A stretch of DNA of 64,000 bases from Rhabdornis inornatus (GCA_013397075.1 VWZS01000547.1:1830390-1894389); one strand, 5' to 3'; positions 47,830 through 63,150 are shown, counted from the first letter of the stretch. Translations and numbers: made by a program. The notes: generated from the letters alone by a model not told the origin.

Positions 47830-48230
47830 GCTGAGGGCCTGTGATATTGAGAAACTAACATTAAATGGTCAGATGCCCCCAGTTTTATACAAGACAAGAA
47901 TTCTTGAGCCACACAAGATGTGTTCATACCAGTCTTCACATCACTGCAAAGAACTAGTAACACACTCCCAAAGAAATGCTTATATTGTCAAGTGCAAAGC
48001 CCAACAGTGAGGAGAAGAATAAAAGTGCTTTAAATTTTACTTAAGCAAGAAACAATGTGTGTATAACTGCAACAAGAATCTCATTACTGACTTCCTTTGA
48101 TTTTGTGTTAGATTCAAAGTGCATGTTATAATATGAGAGCCATATTTAATTTCTAAAAAGAGGATTTTGCAGACACCACCCCCAAATGAATATTTAATGG
48201 CAAGAACCTGAAGTGACTTCCCTATTTAAT

Positions 48231-48290
48231 AGCAAAGAAAAGAAAAAAAATTAAAAGAGGGGGAAAAAAGAAAAAAAAAAAAGAATATTA
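48231..48290 (+). repeat. A-rich purine tract
   Basis: A tract almost wholly of A and G, including a 12-base A run. No retroposon body is recognised upstream. Confidence 0.85.
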
Positions 48291-51200
48291 AATCCAGAGA
48301 TTTTATTTGCACTGAGTTTTAAAAGAAAGTATGGTCATGTCACTCAAAGAAAAAATAAACTATGGCTCATATGAAACGTTTGCTTAATAACATGGTGAAT
48401 GTCAGCTATAGATTTCTGCTGCAATATTAAATCTGAGAAATAAAAATAAACAGCAAATCCCCAAGCATTATTAGTCTGCAAGAAAAGTACACACACTGGA
48501 AAACAGAAGTTCTAAGAGCAAAGCTCACTCATCATATGGCAACTCCAGTGACACCCACAGCCCAGTTGTGTGGCCAGCCCCCTCCTCTTAGAGCTCAGTA
48601 TTCAAGGAAGGCAGAAAATCTGTGAGCCTCAAGTCTGCTCTGAGAATCTTTGAACCTCACCAACTAAATCAGATTTGATTTGTTTTTATACACTACAAGG
48701 AGGGTTCAGTACCACTGAATCCTTGCCATTCTTCAAAGGAGTATTTTGATAAATTACTTCTGCTAGGAATGGTGGCAGTTGCTTTCCTGAAATCAGCTCT
48801 TCTGCATTTTGCCCCCCTAGGGAATAAACTGCAGCAAAGGAGAGGGGTTTGATGAAAATTCCTGTGTTTCTGCATCTAGGATTGGCCTCCACTTCCCAGC
48901 TAAGAAGAGCTTGAGTGTTAGATTTCATAGACCTATAAATTTCCTTTATAAAAGTGGGCCATTTGGACTATATTGCAGGTCAAAAATAATAGATTTCTCA
49001 ATGACCACAACTGCTATTAGCTTGCAGTTCCCTCTGAATAATAGGTCACACTCCCAGGCATGTTCATTTTCCCAGTGTCAGCTGCACAAGGATCTCAGGA
49101 AAGAGATCTGAGCAGTGTCAAGCAAGGAGTAATTGATTTGTAATCTTGTTTTCCAACAGAGCACGCTTTGCTAACTAGATTCTACAGGCTCTATAAAGTG
49201 CAGAGTTATAACCTTGCCATTTTTATGGCACAGAAGCCATTAATATACACATTTGCATATTGTTAGACACCTGAGTAATAAAGTGGCTTCATAGATCAGC
49301 AAATATCGAAAGCAGGTGGTGTTTCTATGATCCTCTAACACATCACCCACTGAGCCCAAACCTGTGTGAGCACGTGGCACTCAGGATTCATCTCAGCTCC
49401 TGAACTGAGTTTTAACACAACCAAATGCTCTCCTGCTGACTGACTGAGGAACCAGAGATTAATTTTAACCTTCTGGCAGATGAACACTAAACCTGAAGCG
49501 TCAGCTATTTCTGTCAGCATTGCCAGTGCTGTGGAGGGACAGCTCATTTTGCCTCTGGATGTAACAAAGAAATCAAACCAGCAGGCAGAGACCTAAAGGG
49601 ACTTGAAAATGAAGATCAAAAGCTGCAGAAGGCAACTCCACAGACAAGGCAGTGAGCAGGTTTTAACCATGGTTTCAGTGCAAGAGGCATTTGCATCAAT
49701 CTTTAACTAGTGGAGTCCTGGAAACCACCTCACCCAGAGCCTGCTGAAGTTTTCCACCAAATTTTCTGATATTATTTCCCCCACACACAAAATACACTTC
49801 CTTGGAACCACCCTGCTGCAGTTCCAGACTGTGACAGGATTTTCATCACCTGCCCATGACCCAGAAGGAAAAATTGGATTCAGCTGCAATGTGCCCAAGA
49901 GTCACTCTCCTCAGAGCAATGAAAAAGGCACCTGACTTTGAGGATGAGATCACACCCACCCTATTTTAGAGTGAGTTTTAAGTACCAGTGATTGAGTGGA
50001 ACTTACACAGTGCTGGAAAGCACGAGCCATTTCCAAGGCCAACCCAGAGCCAGTGTGAGGAGTTGTGTTCCCTTGTCTCTGTGACCTTAAAACCTGCCCT
50101 CATTAGTGATGGGGAGCCAAATTAGGCTGTACAACCGTGTGGAAGAACAAAAGCAAGGAAAAAACCCATTTAGAAACCATTCTGACTCTGTAAATAGCAC
50201 AGAGGGAGGCAATGCACAAGTTAGGCAAAACAGGGGTGACCATGGAATTTAAAAACTATATTAACACAGGGTTTTTTGAGCACATAAAGGTCAGAGACTT
50301 TCTGGAAATGAGGCACTACTCAAGAACAGCAAATGATCCCTTCTGGCCCTGGGGAGAACTGCACAGCCCAGGGCAGGCTCAGTGCAGGAGGGAGCCCCAG
50401 CACAGAGCTGCCACCAGCCTGCCTGAAGGGGATGAACAGCCAGGACCTGAGGAACCAGGGGCTTTTTGGGTCTTACCTGATTTACCACCATGTTTTAATT
50501 AATTGCTTCCACATGCATTTTATTCCAAAAATCGCTTTTCAGAGTGTTTTGTTTTGGGTTGTGTAGCACATTGGTTTTTTCCTTTGATAAATGGAAGTGC
50601 TGTACTTCAGAATTCTGCTGTACTTACGTAGCAGAATACCCAAAGAAAATGTAAAGAGGTTGGGAATTCTGTCCCTCAAAAATGTGCTACTACTGTGAAT
50701 TATTTTTAAAAATGCTAATTGTATCTGGTTCACCACTTCACAGAGGGATGGAGCCTCTTTTATGAAGATGAGGTTTGTGCACAGTGAGCCCATCAATGCC
50801 ATCACACAGGTCAAGCACTGTCTGAAGAGCAGACACACACCAATAATTGATGTTGAATAAGTTATGTCAAGATTGTCTTGCTGTAATAGTTCCAAGTGTT
50901 TACTTGAGCATCCCAAACCATCTAAATCTTTTATAAAGAACAATGGAAGAAGAGAATGAAGAACTTGTGCAAAATGGACATTCAATCTTAATGTCAGTAA
51001 AAATTAAAATGTTCAAAGAACATTCCAAATAGTGACAGGAATATTTTAGCACTTGTCCTCCAACTCTGCTCAAAAAAAGAAATCAAGTCAAATCCCTATG
51101 AAGTGCTTGAATTCATTCTGCTTCAAATGTTCTTAAAGTTCCTAAAATTGTTTTGTAAGTCTACTGAAAGAAAAGTAAATGATCCCACTTAGTGCCAGCA

Positions 51201-54200
51201 GCTGCACATGCCAGGTTTTGCTGAAATAAGAGGTGAAGCCACCAGTGCTGCAAGCTCACCTGCATGGCAAGCCAGAACTCAAAAGGTTATTCACAAAAAG
51301 GATAAACAAAACCATTTTTCACAGTAGAGCCTGTTCTGGCAATCCATTTAAAACTTCCCTTGATTTAAAAGAATTTTTCTTTCAAGGAAGTATCAATGCA
51401 TCTAAGTTTCCAGTTTTTGAATTAAGTCTCTCATTAACATTTTGGTTTATTCTTGAAATTCTATACAGCTGAAGTGATGGAATTATTTCAGAAACTCAGC
51501 TTTACTAAAAATTCAGCTTTTCATTTACATTCTTGTGTAGCAGCTTACATTCCTGTTTGCAGTCTTACAGATAAATCTGTCACTAAAATATCACCCAAAC
51601 AGCTTAAAATGTAGAAGTTAACAGAAAAACTGCATCTAAAATTGCTACTTTTATATTATGATTGAAGGCAGGTTCATGATGTGGAAAAAAAAAAAAGAGG
51701 TTTACTTACAATTTAATACTTGGAGTTGGTAATCCAAGAGTAGCTTTATGATAAATCCTACATATTTCTTAGAAGATTTAGAGAGTTTCCATACACACAC
51801 AGAGACACACTTTTCTCATGCTAATTGTACAGTTTCTTGTATTTCTTAATGTTAATCTCTTGGCAAATTTTATAATGCTTGAGGTGACATTTGGCAGTTG
51901 AGTCCCCACAGATACAACTGTCCTCATTCTTACAGAAACTAATTTTTTTTTTTCCCCCACAACAGGTGTGGCCCAAAGAATGTAATAAGTGATAGGAATT
52001 GGCTGCAGGATTATTTAATTCCTTTATTTTTCAAAGCAGGTAGTGCTGGATGTTTTCTTTTCCCACTGCAGCCTTCCAGCATTTACAGTGGGAAGGTAAA
52101 ATGGGTATTTAGTGTTTATGGTAATAAAGCAAAGCAGAAGAAAGCAAACTGACACTGCCACAATATAATAAAAACAGGCTTGAAATTTAGCTCCTTAATA
52201 ACTCAGGGAAATTAAAATATTCATATCTTGCAGATGAACAGGCCACAGAGGTAGAAAGTGAGTCCGTTCTCTAACCAGCAGGTTTTTCTTGCAGCTCCCA
52301 AAGTCTCAGGTGAAAGGAGAGCTGTGCTGGCTCCTGGTCACCAAATCCACCTTGGGGGACAGGACATGGAAGGACAGGGGATGCTGAGGGGAGGGAGGAA
52401 AGGGGGAAACAAGAGTGAGTCATGGGGGATTCCTAAATACCAGGATTCTAAAAACAACTTCAGAAAGGACAGGGAGGATGAAGCATTGATTTTTGCCCTT
52501 GTTGGAGGCAATGTGATAATGGCCTCAGCACTTTGTTTGGGTTTCAGAGTCCCTGGTGTTATTTTGGGATGTGACCTGTCTATGCAGAGGCACAGTGAGA
52601 CATCTTTTATCACTCTCACACATCTCTGTGTCTTGCTGCCAACCTCTCAGGCCAGTACCATGCAACAGAATTCAAACTGAACAAACCAGTGACACTTCCC
52701 ACAGTGCCTGCATCATAAAAGGCAATTCTAATTGTCTCATTTCATTTAGGAATTACAAACTATTGGGACACAGATTCACTCTCTGCCCCAGACACTAAAG
52801 CTTGTTTGTACCAGCAGCCTGCCCTGTCAGTGGAGTTCACACCCACACATCTTCCTCTAAGCCAGCAGAAACAATTCAGTCATCTGGGGACATTTTCCAG
52901 AGAGCAATTTTTTCATTCCCCCTACCTGCTGCACGTACTGGGAGATGTTTGCTTGGAAACATCTCATCACATCCTGCTCAGGTCTCATGTTTTAGAGTTT
53001 CTGATCGTGTTCTACAAGGCACCTCGTGCTACAGGGAGGAAAGGAGGTGGCTTTGCTTTGTGTTGGCTGTTTCATCTCCATGAAAACTGTGAAGGAATCT
53101 CCCTGAGCCCTGCTCCTAATGCATAAACTGAATGAAACTGCAGCAAAAAAACCTCATTGGCTTCAAAAAGAATTTGAGAACAAGGGGCAAAGCTAAACAA
53201 ACACTTTGATCTGAGTGAGACGTTCACTCTTTAACACCATTTTCCACACACACTAAAATCCTGTGCCTGTGTTTGGTACCAAATATAACACACAAGGCTG
53301 CCCTTGGTAACTTTCCCAAAGACATCCTCAGAACACCCACAGAACTCCAAACATATCTGATCTCCTGACAGCTGGGAGGGTACAAGCTAAGAACTTGTTA
53401 CTAAGAAAACAAGTCATAAGGGAGGGAAACCTTCAGGGAGCTGCAAAAGCAGTTTAGCTCTTGGTGCTCATCTCACAGAGCTCAAGTCACATTTCATCAA
53501 AGCCATCTGCCACATCTGTCCAGGACAGGACAGAGGTGGAACTGAGGGGCTGGCACAGACTCCTGCAGCACAAAATATCACTTGCCCAGAAGATGCAGTT
53601 GCCTCAATCCAGATCTGCTTTGCTTCCTCTCTGAATATGTTTTTAGGATTTTAAGCAATGTTAATACAGTTCTGTATTGCTCTGTTTGAGAGGTGGGTTT
53701 AGTGCCTGGCTCAAGCCACCACTCTTAGCCTGATTCATACCTCAGGGAACTCCTAATTCAGACCTTGAAGTGATGATTTCCTCCCCCAGAAAACAGAAAT
53801 CCTGCTCCAACCACAGGTGCCCTAATCAAGTTTAAATAGTCTGAGAATAGCTCTGGGCATTTCCTTGTAGGCTCCAATAAACTTCATTCCTTCTGCAGCA
53901 CAACTGGTTCCTAATTTGACACTGCCATGACAAGAGACAGGTCAGGGATGGAAACATTTTTAAAACCATTCCACTTTGTCTGTGTGGCTTCTCAATTTCA
54001 TCTTTCCCCTGGTGTGTGTAATTTTGCATAGATCTTTGCATAAAACTTGGATGGTTTAAGTATTCCTCAGCTCCTGCTGCTCCCTTTGCACCCAAGAGCA
54101 GAGCACCTGAGCACCAAGAGCTCTGTCCCTGCCACAACCATTTCCACAGCAGCTAATTGCAAGTCCAAGCAGAGATTCAGGAACAGATCACTCTTCAAAA

Positions 54201-57200
54201 TGCCATTTTCATGCAAATGCACCATACAATAAAGAACAGGAAAAATTAAACACAAGAAAACAAACGTCATAATTTGTTTAATGAAATGTTTGTGTCAGTT
54301 CTGTAGAAAGTATAAGGAGGCTCAAAGTTTTCAGCATATGTAAAAATCAGATTCTGGCTCAGATCTTGGGTGATTTCAGAGGATCTCAATGTCACTTCTG
54401 GAGTTTTTGTCCTCTCAGTTTAAGTGAAAACAGAACATGTCTACTAGGTGTTATATAGGAATCAACCAGCTTCCTTAAGCCAAAACTAAAGGAAATTAGA
54501 CTCTGTGTTTGCAAATCAAACTCTGCTGCAGTCAAACTGAAAAATTAATTTTGAAGGTGTGAGAGTCTGCCTGGTCTTTGCAGGACTTTCTGCCACTGAA
54601 TGAAAAAAATTACATTGAATATGTAAAGTTGTCTTTAAGCTGTAGCTTATCAGCCCCTCAGAAGAGATTGGGCTTTTATTATCAGCAATACCAAACACAT
54701 TTCCTAAATTTACATGAACCTTTCATCAGAGAAACACATGATACTTTTTAAAATTAGTTTTTGTTGAACCTAATGGAGTATGTTCGACTTCTATTGTTGC
54801 TGCTTAAAAATGGCTAATCCTAGAATATGAGAATTTGGACTACTTACTTTAGTGATGCAACTAATTCTTGGGAAATTGTGCTAAGAAAGTGCTTTTGGAG
54901 TCAGGGAATCCTTGACTGAACTAATATAAGTACAACTAAAAGAAAAGAGATTTTAACTTCTTTTTAAGTCAAAGATCTAGGAGGAAAATCACCATGCAGA
55001 GGGAGAAAACAAAACATTGGTCAGATCCACAGGCACATTCTTCTTTGTGATTTCCTGAAGAAGAATGGATCTTGGGGCACTCCACACTGAAGCATTGGCT
55101 TCTGCCATCCACCTGCAGAACAGCACCCAGTACCAAGGCACAGCTGGCAAACATCAGGAGTTAACACTGCACTGAGGACCAAATTATTGAACATTGCCAA
55201 GGACAAGCAAAGCTGCTTAAATAGAACCTGACATCCAGCTCCAGTGAGGCACAGGTGTCATCCTCTGCTGCTGGGAATTCAGTGACTGATTTCCTTGGTT
55301 TCAAGGGAGCATCAAGAACACTGAAACACCTTGGGAGCTTCACAACAACTCTTTGAATTAGTTCCCTCTATTCTCAACACCTCTGAGAAAAGCTGATTCT
55401 TTCCCCAGTTTATTCCCTTACATTTTTTGGTATTCCCTCACCAGCCAACATCATACCTTCAACTGAGAGGCTTTACTTCATTAAAACACAATTTGTGAGG
55501 TGAAAGCAGTGACATTTCATCAACCTGCCTCCAAGTCCCCTTTAAGGTCTCTATAAATTATGAACTCCCTTCATAAGGAAGGCTGTTCAGATAACTTAAT
55601 ATCATTTATTACAGATGAAACTTGGAGTTTTTGATACTTGAAGCTGTTGATCTCTTCTTCGGCACTTGAAACGCTTCACACCAGATGCCTTTGGAATTAC
55701 TTAGCTACAGGCACTCCATGGAAAGTGGGTGATTCTGGGGTTTGAGTGCTGTTTTTGTGAGGAGAATGGTCTGGATACTGCCTTGGGCCAATTTCAGTAT
55801 TGGAATGGCAGAGAGAGCTGGTGTCACCTCCCTGACTTATCCCAGTAAGGGTTACAGAAATGTCCATTTCTTTGAAAATGTTCCTGATGCTACTGCTGAG
55901 TAAATAAACAGTGTGCTACCAGCTCTCCTGCTACAGACCTGGGATCAGTGACCTGTGCCAGCTGGAACCATGCTCCACATCCCCAGTGTCCATCCTCCTG
56001 CTCCCAGGGGAATCAATTTGAAAAGCTCAAACTAAAGAGGAGCAGAAAGAAAAGATCAGTGAATTTTCAAAGTCCTAGCAATCTCTTGAGATGACAGAGA
56101 ACAGATTTTGCACCTTGAAAGACATCATTTTCTTCAGACAACAACTCTTTATCCCAAGGAGTGGGGTCAGTGATTGAGAAAGTTGAAAGCTTTTGTTTAT
56201 AGGCACATTTCATTTCCAGGGTTCCTTAGGTCAGCATGCCAGAATTAGACATTAATCAAGGAGGGCACTTTGGACTTTGAGCTCAGAAGAAGAAAAGTAT
56301 CCCTGGCACGTACTGAAACTGATGCACCCCTGACTAAAGCAGCACCAAGGATGTGCACACATCTGCACAGCCACACAGAACACACGTAACCAATTCCATT
56401 CTGCAGCCTCTCTCTGTTGCAAGCATTCAGATCTCTGCACTGATTAAATAATCTCTAACAGCTTCTTCAGAACCTCCAGAGGAAGGGCTGAGGAATAGCA
56501 CATGAAAGAGCCCCTTTCCTTTAGCAAACAGATTTAAGAGCAGCAAGCTTAGCAGCTATGCAGGTGGTATTTAAAAAAAAATAAAAACACTTTAGCAATT
56601 TAAGTAATTGTTCATTTTACAAAAACAAGCTTTAAGAAAGTAAGCAGATAATAGGGTGCTATCATATGTGTATGTGGAGTTCTAATGAAAACTGCCATGA
56701 GAGAACTGAGCAATTGGCATGAAATATCAGGAATTACTGATTTTTTTTTCGACTAGGTGGCTCAAGGAAAGATATTACTCTGTGGGATTATGTTTTTTCC
56801 CTAGTGAAAAATAAACAATCAGCAAGAAAAAAAAACAACCACAAAACCATGCCTCTGTCCTCTCAGGACACTGACTTTGCTAAGCTTGTACAGTAGGTGT
56901 TCCACAAATCAACTCCCCAGGCTGGGAGAACCTTTCATGTTGCAGCCTGGTCCAGGGTGTCTGGGCAGAGGCAGCACTGACACTGCACAGACACCACTGA
57001 GAGAACATTTTATATCACACAGGAGAAAGCAGAGACTCCCAGGGCTTGGCCCAAAATGTCCCAGCTCTGCCAGCCCCATTCTTCATCTCCTCCAGAGGTG
57101 CCAATAGCCAGAGCTGTGCCAACAGATCCAGGGGAGCTCAGCTGATGGTGCCTGACCTCCCTGTGCCTGGCTCAGAGCACCCAGGGGTCATTCCAGACAC

Positions 57201-59313
57201 CTCCAGGGGAGATTTCTTTCCCCTGGATTCGGACTATCAATTTATTCAGGATATCAATTAATCATATCTGCAGCAAACAGGGCACTGGGGTTTTCCTGAT
57301 CCCTTCCCTGCACCATCACACCTTCCCCGTGCAGTGACCAGGCAGGGCAGACCCACAGTGGCCCAGAATTTATTTCAGCCACACAGCTGGGCTTTTTCTG
57401 GGATTTCTTTCCTCATTTTGCTTTGGTTAAAAGCTCCCCTGCCAACAATGCACACTGCACATACCCCCAGGGGAACAGCCTTAGCAGCTTCCAGGTTGGC
57501 AGACACCGAGTCCCAAAACACCACACAGGGTTTGAATCACAATTATCCAAACTGACCTGTCAGCTGGAACATTAAGGGTCTTGGAAAGTTATCACTGGGC
57601 AAAACTCATTTGTCAACAGATAACAAGTTAGTAATTTAGTTTTGACTTTTTGGCTCAGTTACATAATGACAATTTTTTAAAATCACAATTAAGCAACCAC
57701 TGTGGAGTGCTAACATACAGCTCCAGATTGGTTTGTGTGCACAGCTACACAGGACACTAAAATGAATTAAAACTGAGCACATAGGGGGGGAAAAAAGGAG
57801 CAGAAGCAGAGTCATTCCAATTAAGATGCCTCTGCAATTACCATCCCACAAGGATCTGTTCTTTCATAAATAGTATTCAGTGATTTTTCTTCCCAGTGAA
57901 TTGGAAAGTGAGTACCTAAAAATCAAGGCGTTGGTAATTTTCAGACGTTTTTAATCAAATTGCAGTCATAAATTCTGGGCTTGTCTGACAAAAATATACT
58001 TCCATGTGGACAAACACGGAATGTTTTGTGACATTGGCAGTTGTTGGCAAATGAACCTGGAGCCCAGGCCAGAGCAGTACCTAAACCATTGATATATTAA
58101 CATCCAGCAGAATCAGCTTTCTGCAAAAATGTTGAACTTGCAAAGAGGCAGCAAGGGCACGGATGAATTCTTTCAGATGAAGGGGAACACAGACCTGCAG
58201 GATGGAAAACAAAGCACATGGATCCAGATGCTTGGCTTATCCAGGAGGAGGAGATGAGTTTATTCCCATCATGGGAGTCAATAACATCTGGTGCAAAACA
58301 ATCCACTCAGGCTGGGATGAGCAGTTGGGCAAATTCCAACTCCAGACAAGGATTTCTATTTTTATTCTAAGAAATAGTTATCTACAGCAAGAAATTTACC
58401 TGGAGACTTGAGGAATTGTCGGTGACCTGAAGCCTTTAATCAACAGTGGCTGTTTTTGTAAAAAAATTCCATGTTGTAGCTCAAAGAGAATTTAGGAAGA
58501 TAGAATTAACTTTTCCCCAGGGTCTAGCAGTCAATTCTAGCCTTGAAATCTAAGAAGGATCTGAATGAGTGGCCAAGAGCAGCAACCTTCATGTAACATG
58601 TAACACAACACTGGGTAATTAGAAGAAAATATTGTCACATCACCAATAACTATTGTTTTTGTGCCTGCAAGAGAGAAAGAAATTCTCTTCTGCTGCTTTT
58701 CCAAGAATCAGTCTTTTTTTTGAAGCTAATGCGACAGCTTTCTGTAATGTCATTATTTATTTTAAATTAAGTAAAAAGTGATTAATTCCTCAATCAGCAT
58801 TCTTTCCATTTTATATGGACTCTTGTAATTCACAGACAGTTTCTAAACATAACAGTCAATGATTCTGCCCTCTGGGGACAGTGAAAAGATTAGGGTTTTT
58901 TAGTTGAAATAAATATTTTAGTGAATGAAAAAACAACCTCTCAGCATCTCAGAACAGATGTTACTTCCCCAGTGCATTATTGATAAGAATGCTTCACTTC
59001 CATTTAGTTGTGGCCCAGCTCAAGGAACTAAGACAGTCTCAGTGAGATGACTTCATAATTTTATGTACTAAATCCATTTATATTTTTTGTGATTAGCCTT
59101 CATTTTGTGGAAAATAACATAAAAATAACATTCCTTGAAGATAATACATGTTGAATGCATGGTGGACTTCAGCTAAAACAGGAATTTGCCAAACTATTCA
59201 TAGACATTAAAAATAATGGAAACTTTGTGAAAATTTGTTATTTTTCACCATCTCATTACACTTGAGGGTAACCAATATCATCAAAATAATTACAGGAGCT
59301 GGGGAAATACAGA

Positions 59314-59328
59314 TTTTTTTTTTTTTTT
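59314..59328 (+). repeat. Poly(T) tract
   Basis: An uninterrupted run of 15 T in single-copy sequence, with no element recognised on the minus side. Confidence 0.9.
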
Positions 59329-62300
59329 AAGTGCATCCATTAATAGCTGATCCTGTGCTGTCCTTGCTCAGCTCTTCAAGAGAAAACACAGAACCCTGGG
59401 CAAACAGAGAACCCTTCTAAGTCCATGCCAGTGGTTGATTCTGTGGTGTCCCTGCTCAATTATTGAAGGCCATTAGGATCCTGCACAATCCTTGCTATAA
59501 AACCTTGGACAACCACGAGCTTCTTTACCTCCACCTTTCCATTTGTCTGTCCAGTGACCACCTCAGTAAAGAAAGATCTTTTTTATGAAATGAGGGACCA
59601 GAGCTGTGTCCTTTCCTAGGGATCCTAAAGCCATATCCCTGTGCAGTAGGGCTGCAGTCAGATATATTGGAAACATGCAGGGGAAAAAACAGCAGGGGAG
59701 AGGAGAATAGATTGTACAAGAATTATTGTGCTCAGGAAATTTTTTTCACTTTAAACAAGTTTTGCTTTTCCGACTGGAATGAAAGGATCCTTACCAAGGA
59801 CAGCAGACACTTCTCATTGATTTGTGAATCTTAGATGGAACTTTTTTAATTAAGTATCAGTACAACTAATTGAGAATTACTTCATTATCTAGCACTTAGA
59901 GTCAACAATACCAGGTTAAATCATTTAACTGTTGCATTTTCCTACACTAAGCTATTTGAAGTTTGCTGGCAGCAGCCAGCTGGCTCACAAGTGTTGAGCC
60001 TATTTTAAAGGTATCTTAAGGTGCCAGAAGGAGAGAGATCAGAACACAAGAGAGCCATCAAAAGCAAATGTTCTGGATTCTGAATTTAAAGGATAAAATC
60101 CTTTCTAGTGTAGACAAGACTGCCTATAACTCCTTGGGCTGTTTAAGAAGTGCACAGTGGGCAAAGCATTAAACATCAGAAGACATTAAGTGCATTCCTG
60201 AGGGGGAAATTACATGGGTGGCAGTGCAGCAGATCCTGCAGCCTAATTTAATGGAACAAAATAGGCAACTCTTTAGTCATAATGCATCCCAAATGACTCT
60301 GAACATTGAGTACTCCACAGGAAAGGGACAGCCAGTGAAGCACCAGCCTGACTCCATTTTCAGTTTTTGCATAGCTTCTGGGGCTTATTCCTCATTGTTG
60401 TCGTCTGGGCTAATGACTAAGACTGCAAATATTAAAAAATAAAATAAAATAATTAAGTAAATCATTTTATTAATCCTTAAATCACAGAGACTTGAAATAA
60501 AAATATTTTTTGTGGCTGACATTGGCATACAGAAGGAGAAAGCATAGAAAATAAGAGCAATATATAAACACCTTAATTTCATATCTCCTCTTATTTGACA
60601 TAGATCACAAATGTCTTCTTTTGCACTCTGGAAGATTTTAATACATTTTTAATTTCAATCAAAAGTAGTATTCCAGTCACACTACAAAAGTTGTAATATT
60701 AGGTAATTGATTACTCAAATTGGGATAGAAATGCTCCATGAATGTTCCTTATCAGTGAAATTGAACTTCCAATGAGTAAACACAACTGGCCAATGTTGCT
60801 CTTGGCTGAAACTGCTTGTTGAAAACAGGCAATTATTTGCTGAATCAAATTAAATTTCCCTCATGACAAAACAATAGGATAATGCACACAAAGCCTTTAG
60901 CTTTGCACACTTATCCCCTGCCATCCAGTGCAGCTACAGGAAAAATGGCAAACAAGGTCATTCATAAGGGTCTCTTTCTGCTGCCTTTCCTTGTCTCAGG
61001 AAATTCTTTGCTGCAATTATTCCTGCTCAAGCTGCAGTGCCATTGTTTGCTGACACCAGCCAGAGGTTAACAGGAGGATGAATCAGTTTTAGGGAGAATA
61101 TTTTCCTTCAACTTGTTCTTTCTCTTAGAATCAAGTCCAAACCAATTTTTGATTTATCTACACCTTTCTATCAAAGCTCCTTTACTTTGATTTAGCAAAT
61201 ATTCCTGTGGAAGTAACTCCAGCACCTTATATCAATACCACCACTAACTTCTAAAGAATTATCATCTCCTTTCTTCCCACTTCCAAAGACAAATAATTAT
61301 GTCTCTGTCCTGGATCAGAGAATGTGACTGTGCTCTGAACCAAAACAAAAGTAGTAATTCCAGCATCTATCACAGTCTGCCTAGCAAGAAAATAGATTAA
61401 ATCCTTAAGTTATCCTCTAATTAGGTAATCAGACCCAAAAAAGGAAAGAGAGGAGAGGCAGATGCAGTCTGCAACACATTCCAAATGTCCTGCTCTTCAA
61501 AACACTTTAAATCTATGGTGCTCTCCTAAAACACATCCATTCCATAATGTCTGAGGACAAAAGGAACTCAATAGATTGAAACACTTTTATAAAGAGGAGA
61601 GAAAAAGAACAAAACCACAGCCTTGACAGCAGAATGGTTCAATCTGCTTAGAACCCTGAGAGTCAAAAATCAGCACCTTAAATTGGACTCTGAGTCCAGA
61701 CAAACCCACCATTCCAGTTTCTCCCTTCTCAAACACGTTTCCTCTTTAAAGTAATATTTTTTAATTAAATCATAATCACAAAGCCACACAAATTAGGTTT
61801 TGTAATAAACCAACTGTAAGGAGCAAATAAATGTCCCAAACCAGAAAACCTATATTAGAAATTCCATTAATCCAGTGTAACCTTGTGTGGCAATGCACAC
61901 AAAGGTCAAACTGTCAGACTTCAGATCCAATTCTTTCACTCCATTCTATGTTTTATGCCTGTATTTAATGAAAAAAACGTGAGTTATTGAGTAAAAAATT
62001 ACTTTAACCCACGCTAAACAAGTAAAAGGTGATTAACACTCATCAAGATTAATACTATTCTCAGATTCAACACCTCCTAATGTCTTTGATATTTACCCCA
62101 GGCACTTCCAGGACAGCAGCTCACACAGCTGAAGGCTCACACTGAAGTTTCTGCAGTGAACCCAGGCAGAGCTCAGCTCCTACATCCACTCCTGGTCTTG
62201 ACAGAGCTTTTCATTTGGACCCAGACCCATCCTTCAAACGAGGGAATTTTATCTTGAGCTGAAGCTCCAAGCTCATACCTTAATCTCTCAAAAACCCTTC

Positions 62301-63150
62301 CTCTCCTCCTATTAAATGATCAGCTTTTCAATACGTGTTTCTCAGCTTTCCAAGGTATGTTCTTGTACACTTTAGGAATACTCAAATGAATTACTCAAAG
62401 TGATGACAAGCTACAATTTGTTCTCTATGCAAAGACAAGGGCATTGCATAGCACATCACATCTCCCCTGGATCTAAACTGGATTTACAATTCCATGAACA
62501 TCTGAGATTTGGAAGGCTGGATATGTCACATGATACAAGTTTTGTGTAGTCAGTTCTTCACAGTTGATGAGTAAAACCAGTTTTCCTCTCCTTCAAAAGT
62601 ACTAAGCACTTTTCAGATACTTTCCCCTCGTTTTCTTGTACAACATGACAGTCCCAAAACTGAATAAAGACGTTACTTCTGATGTTAGCAACAAAAAGTT
62701 GCATTTTTTTCTTCATGGTACTTCTACCCTTTCCTCCTTTCCAAGTATTCACAAAGGCAATTAAAAAAAAATAAAACAGTACCTTAATTCACAAATGCAT
62801 TGAAGTCATTCTGAAAGTTGTTTAAAAGGTAAAAGTTCGAGCTCTCTCCTGGCACAGGTGGCATTACAGATGAAGACACAGTTTAGGAAGCTTTATGCTG
62901 CAGGAACACTACAGAAGTCAGACCAAACCCAGGGAATTTAGTCTTGTTCTCTAAACTTGTCACAAATATTTATGGAGGAAAGTTTGGTTCATAACAAAGG
63001 AGGCTTTGAGGATACAGAAAAATCTTTGCACCAAAATCCAAAGAACCTTCACCAGGCATATGGACAGAGTTGGTTAAAGAGAGAGAAAAAATGAATATTC
63101 TGGAAAGACAAGGATACATGGATTACAAGGATCCACACTCCTGATGACCT

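Larger units (their letters stand above)
37985..63150. other. Long non-coding AT-rich stretch, no gene recognised
   Basis: This 25-kb stretch holds no gene, RNA gene or transposon that I can name. Frames are short; the longest is 148 codons at 50539-50985 minus, hydrophobic and without a domain. A candidate decoy exon (minus) lies near 40533-40669. Small repeats: 44461-44503, 46895-46967 with 47772-47829, an A-rich tract at 48231-48290 and poly(T) at 59314-59328. Stretches with dense TAAT-type motifs that might be conserved regulatory DNA are 46390-46860, 47380-47500, 58730-58900 and 60640-60860. Modestly GC-richer blocks (44380-44620, 50330-50470, 56880-57260) show no CpG-island character. 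Confidence 0.5.
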
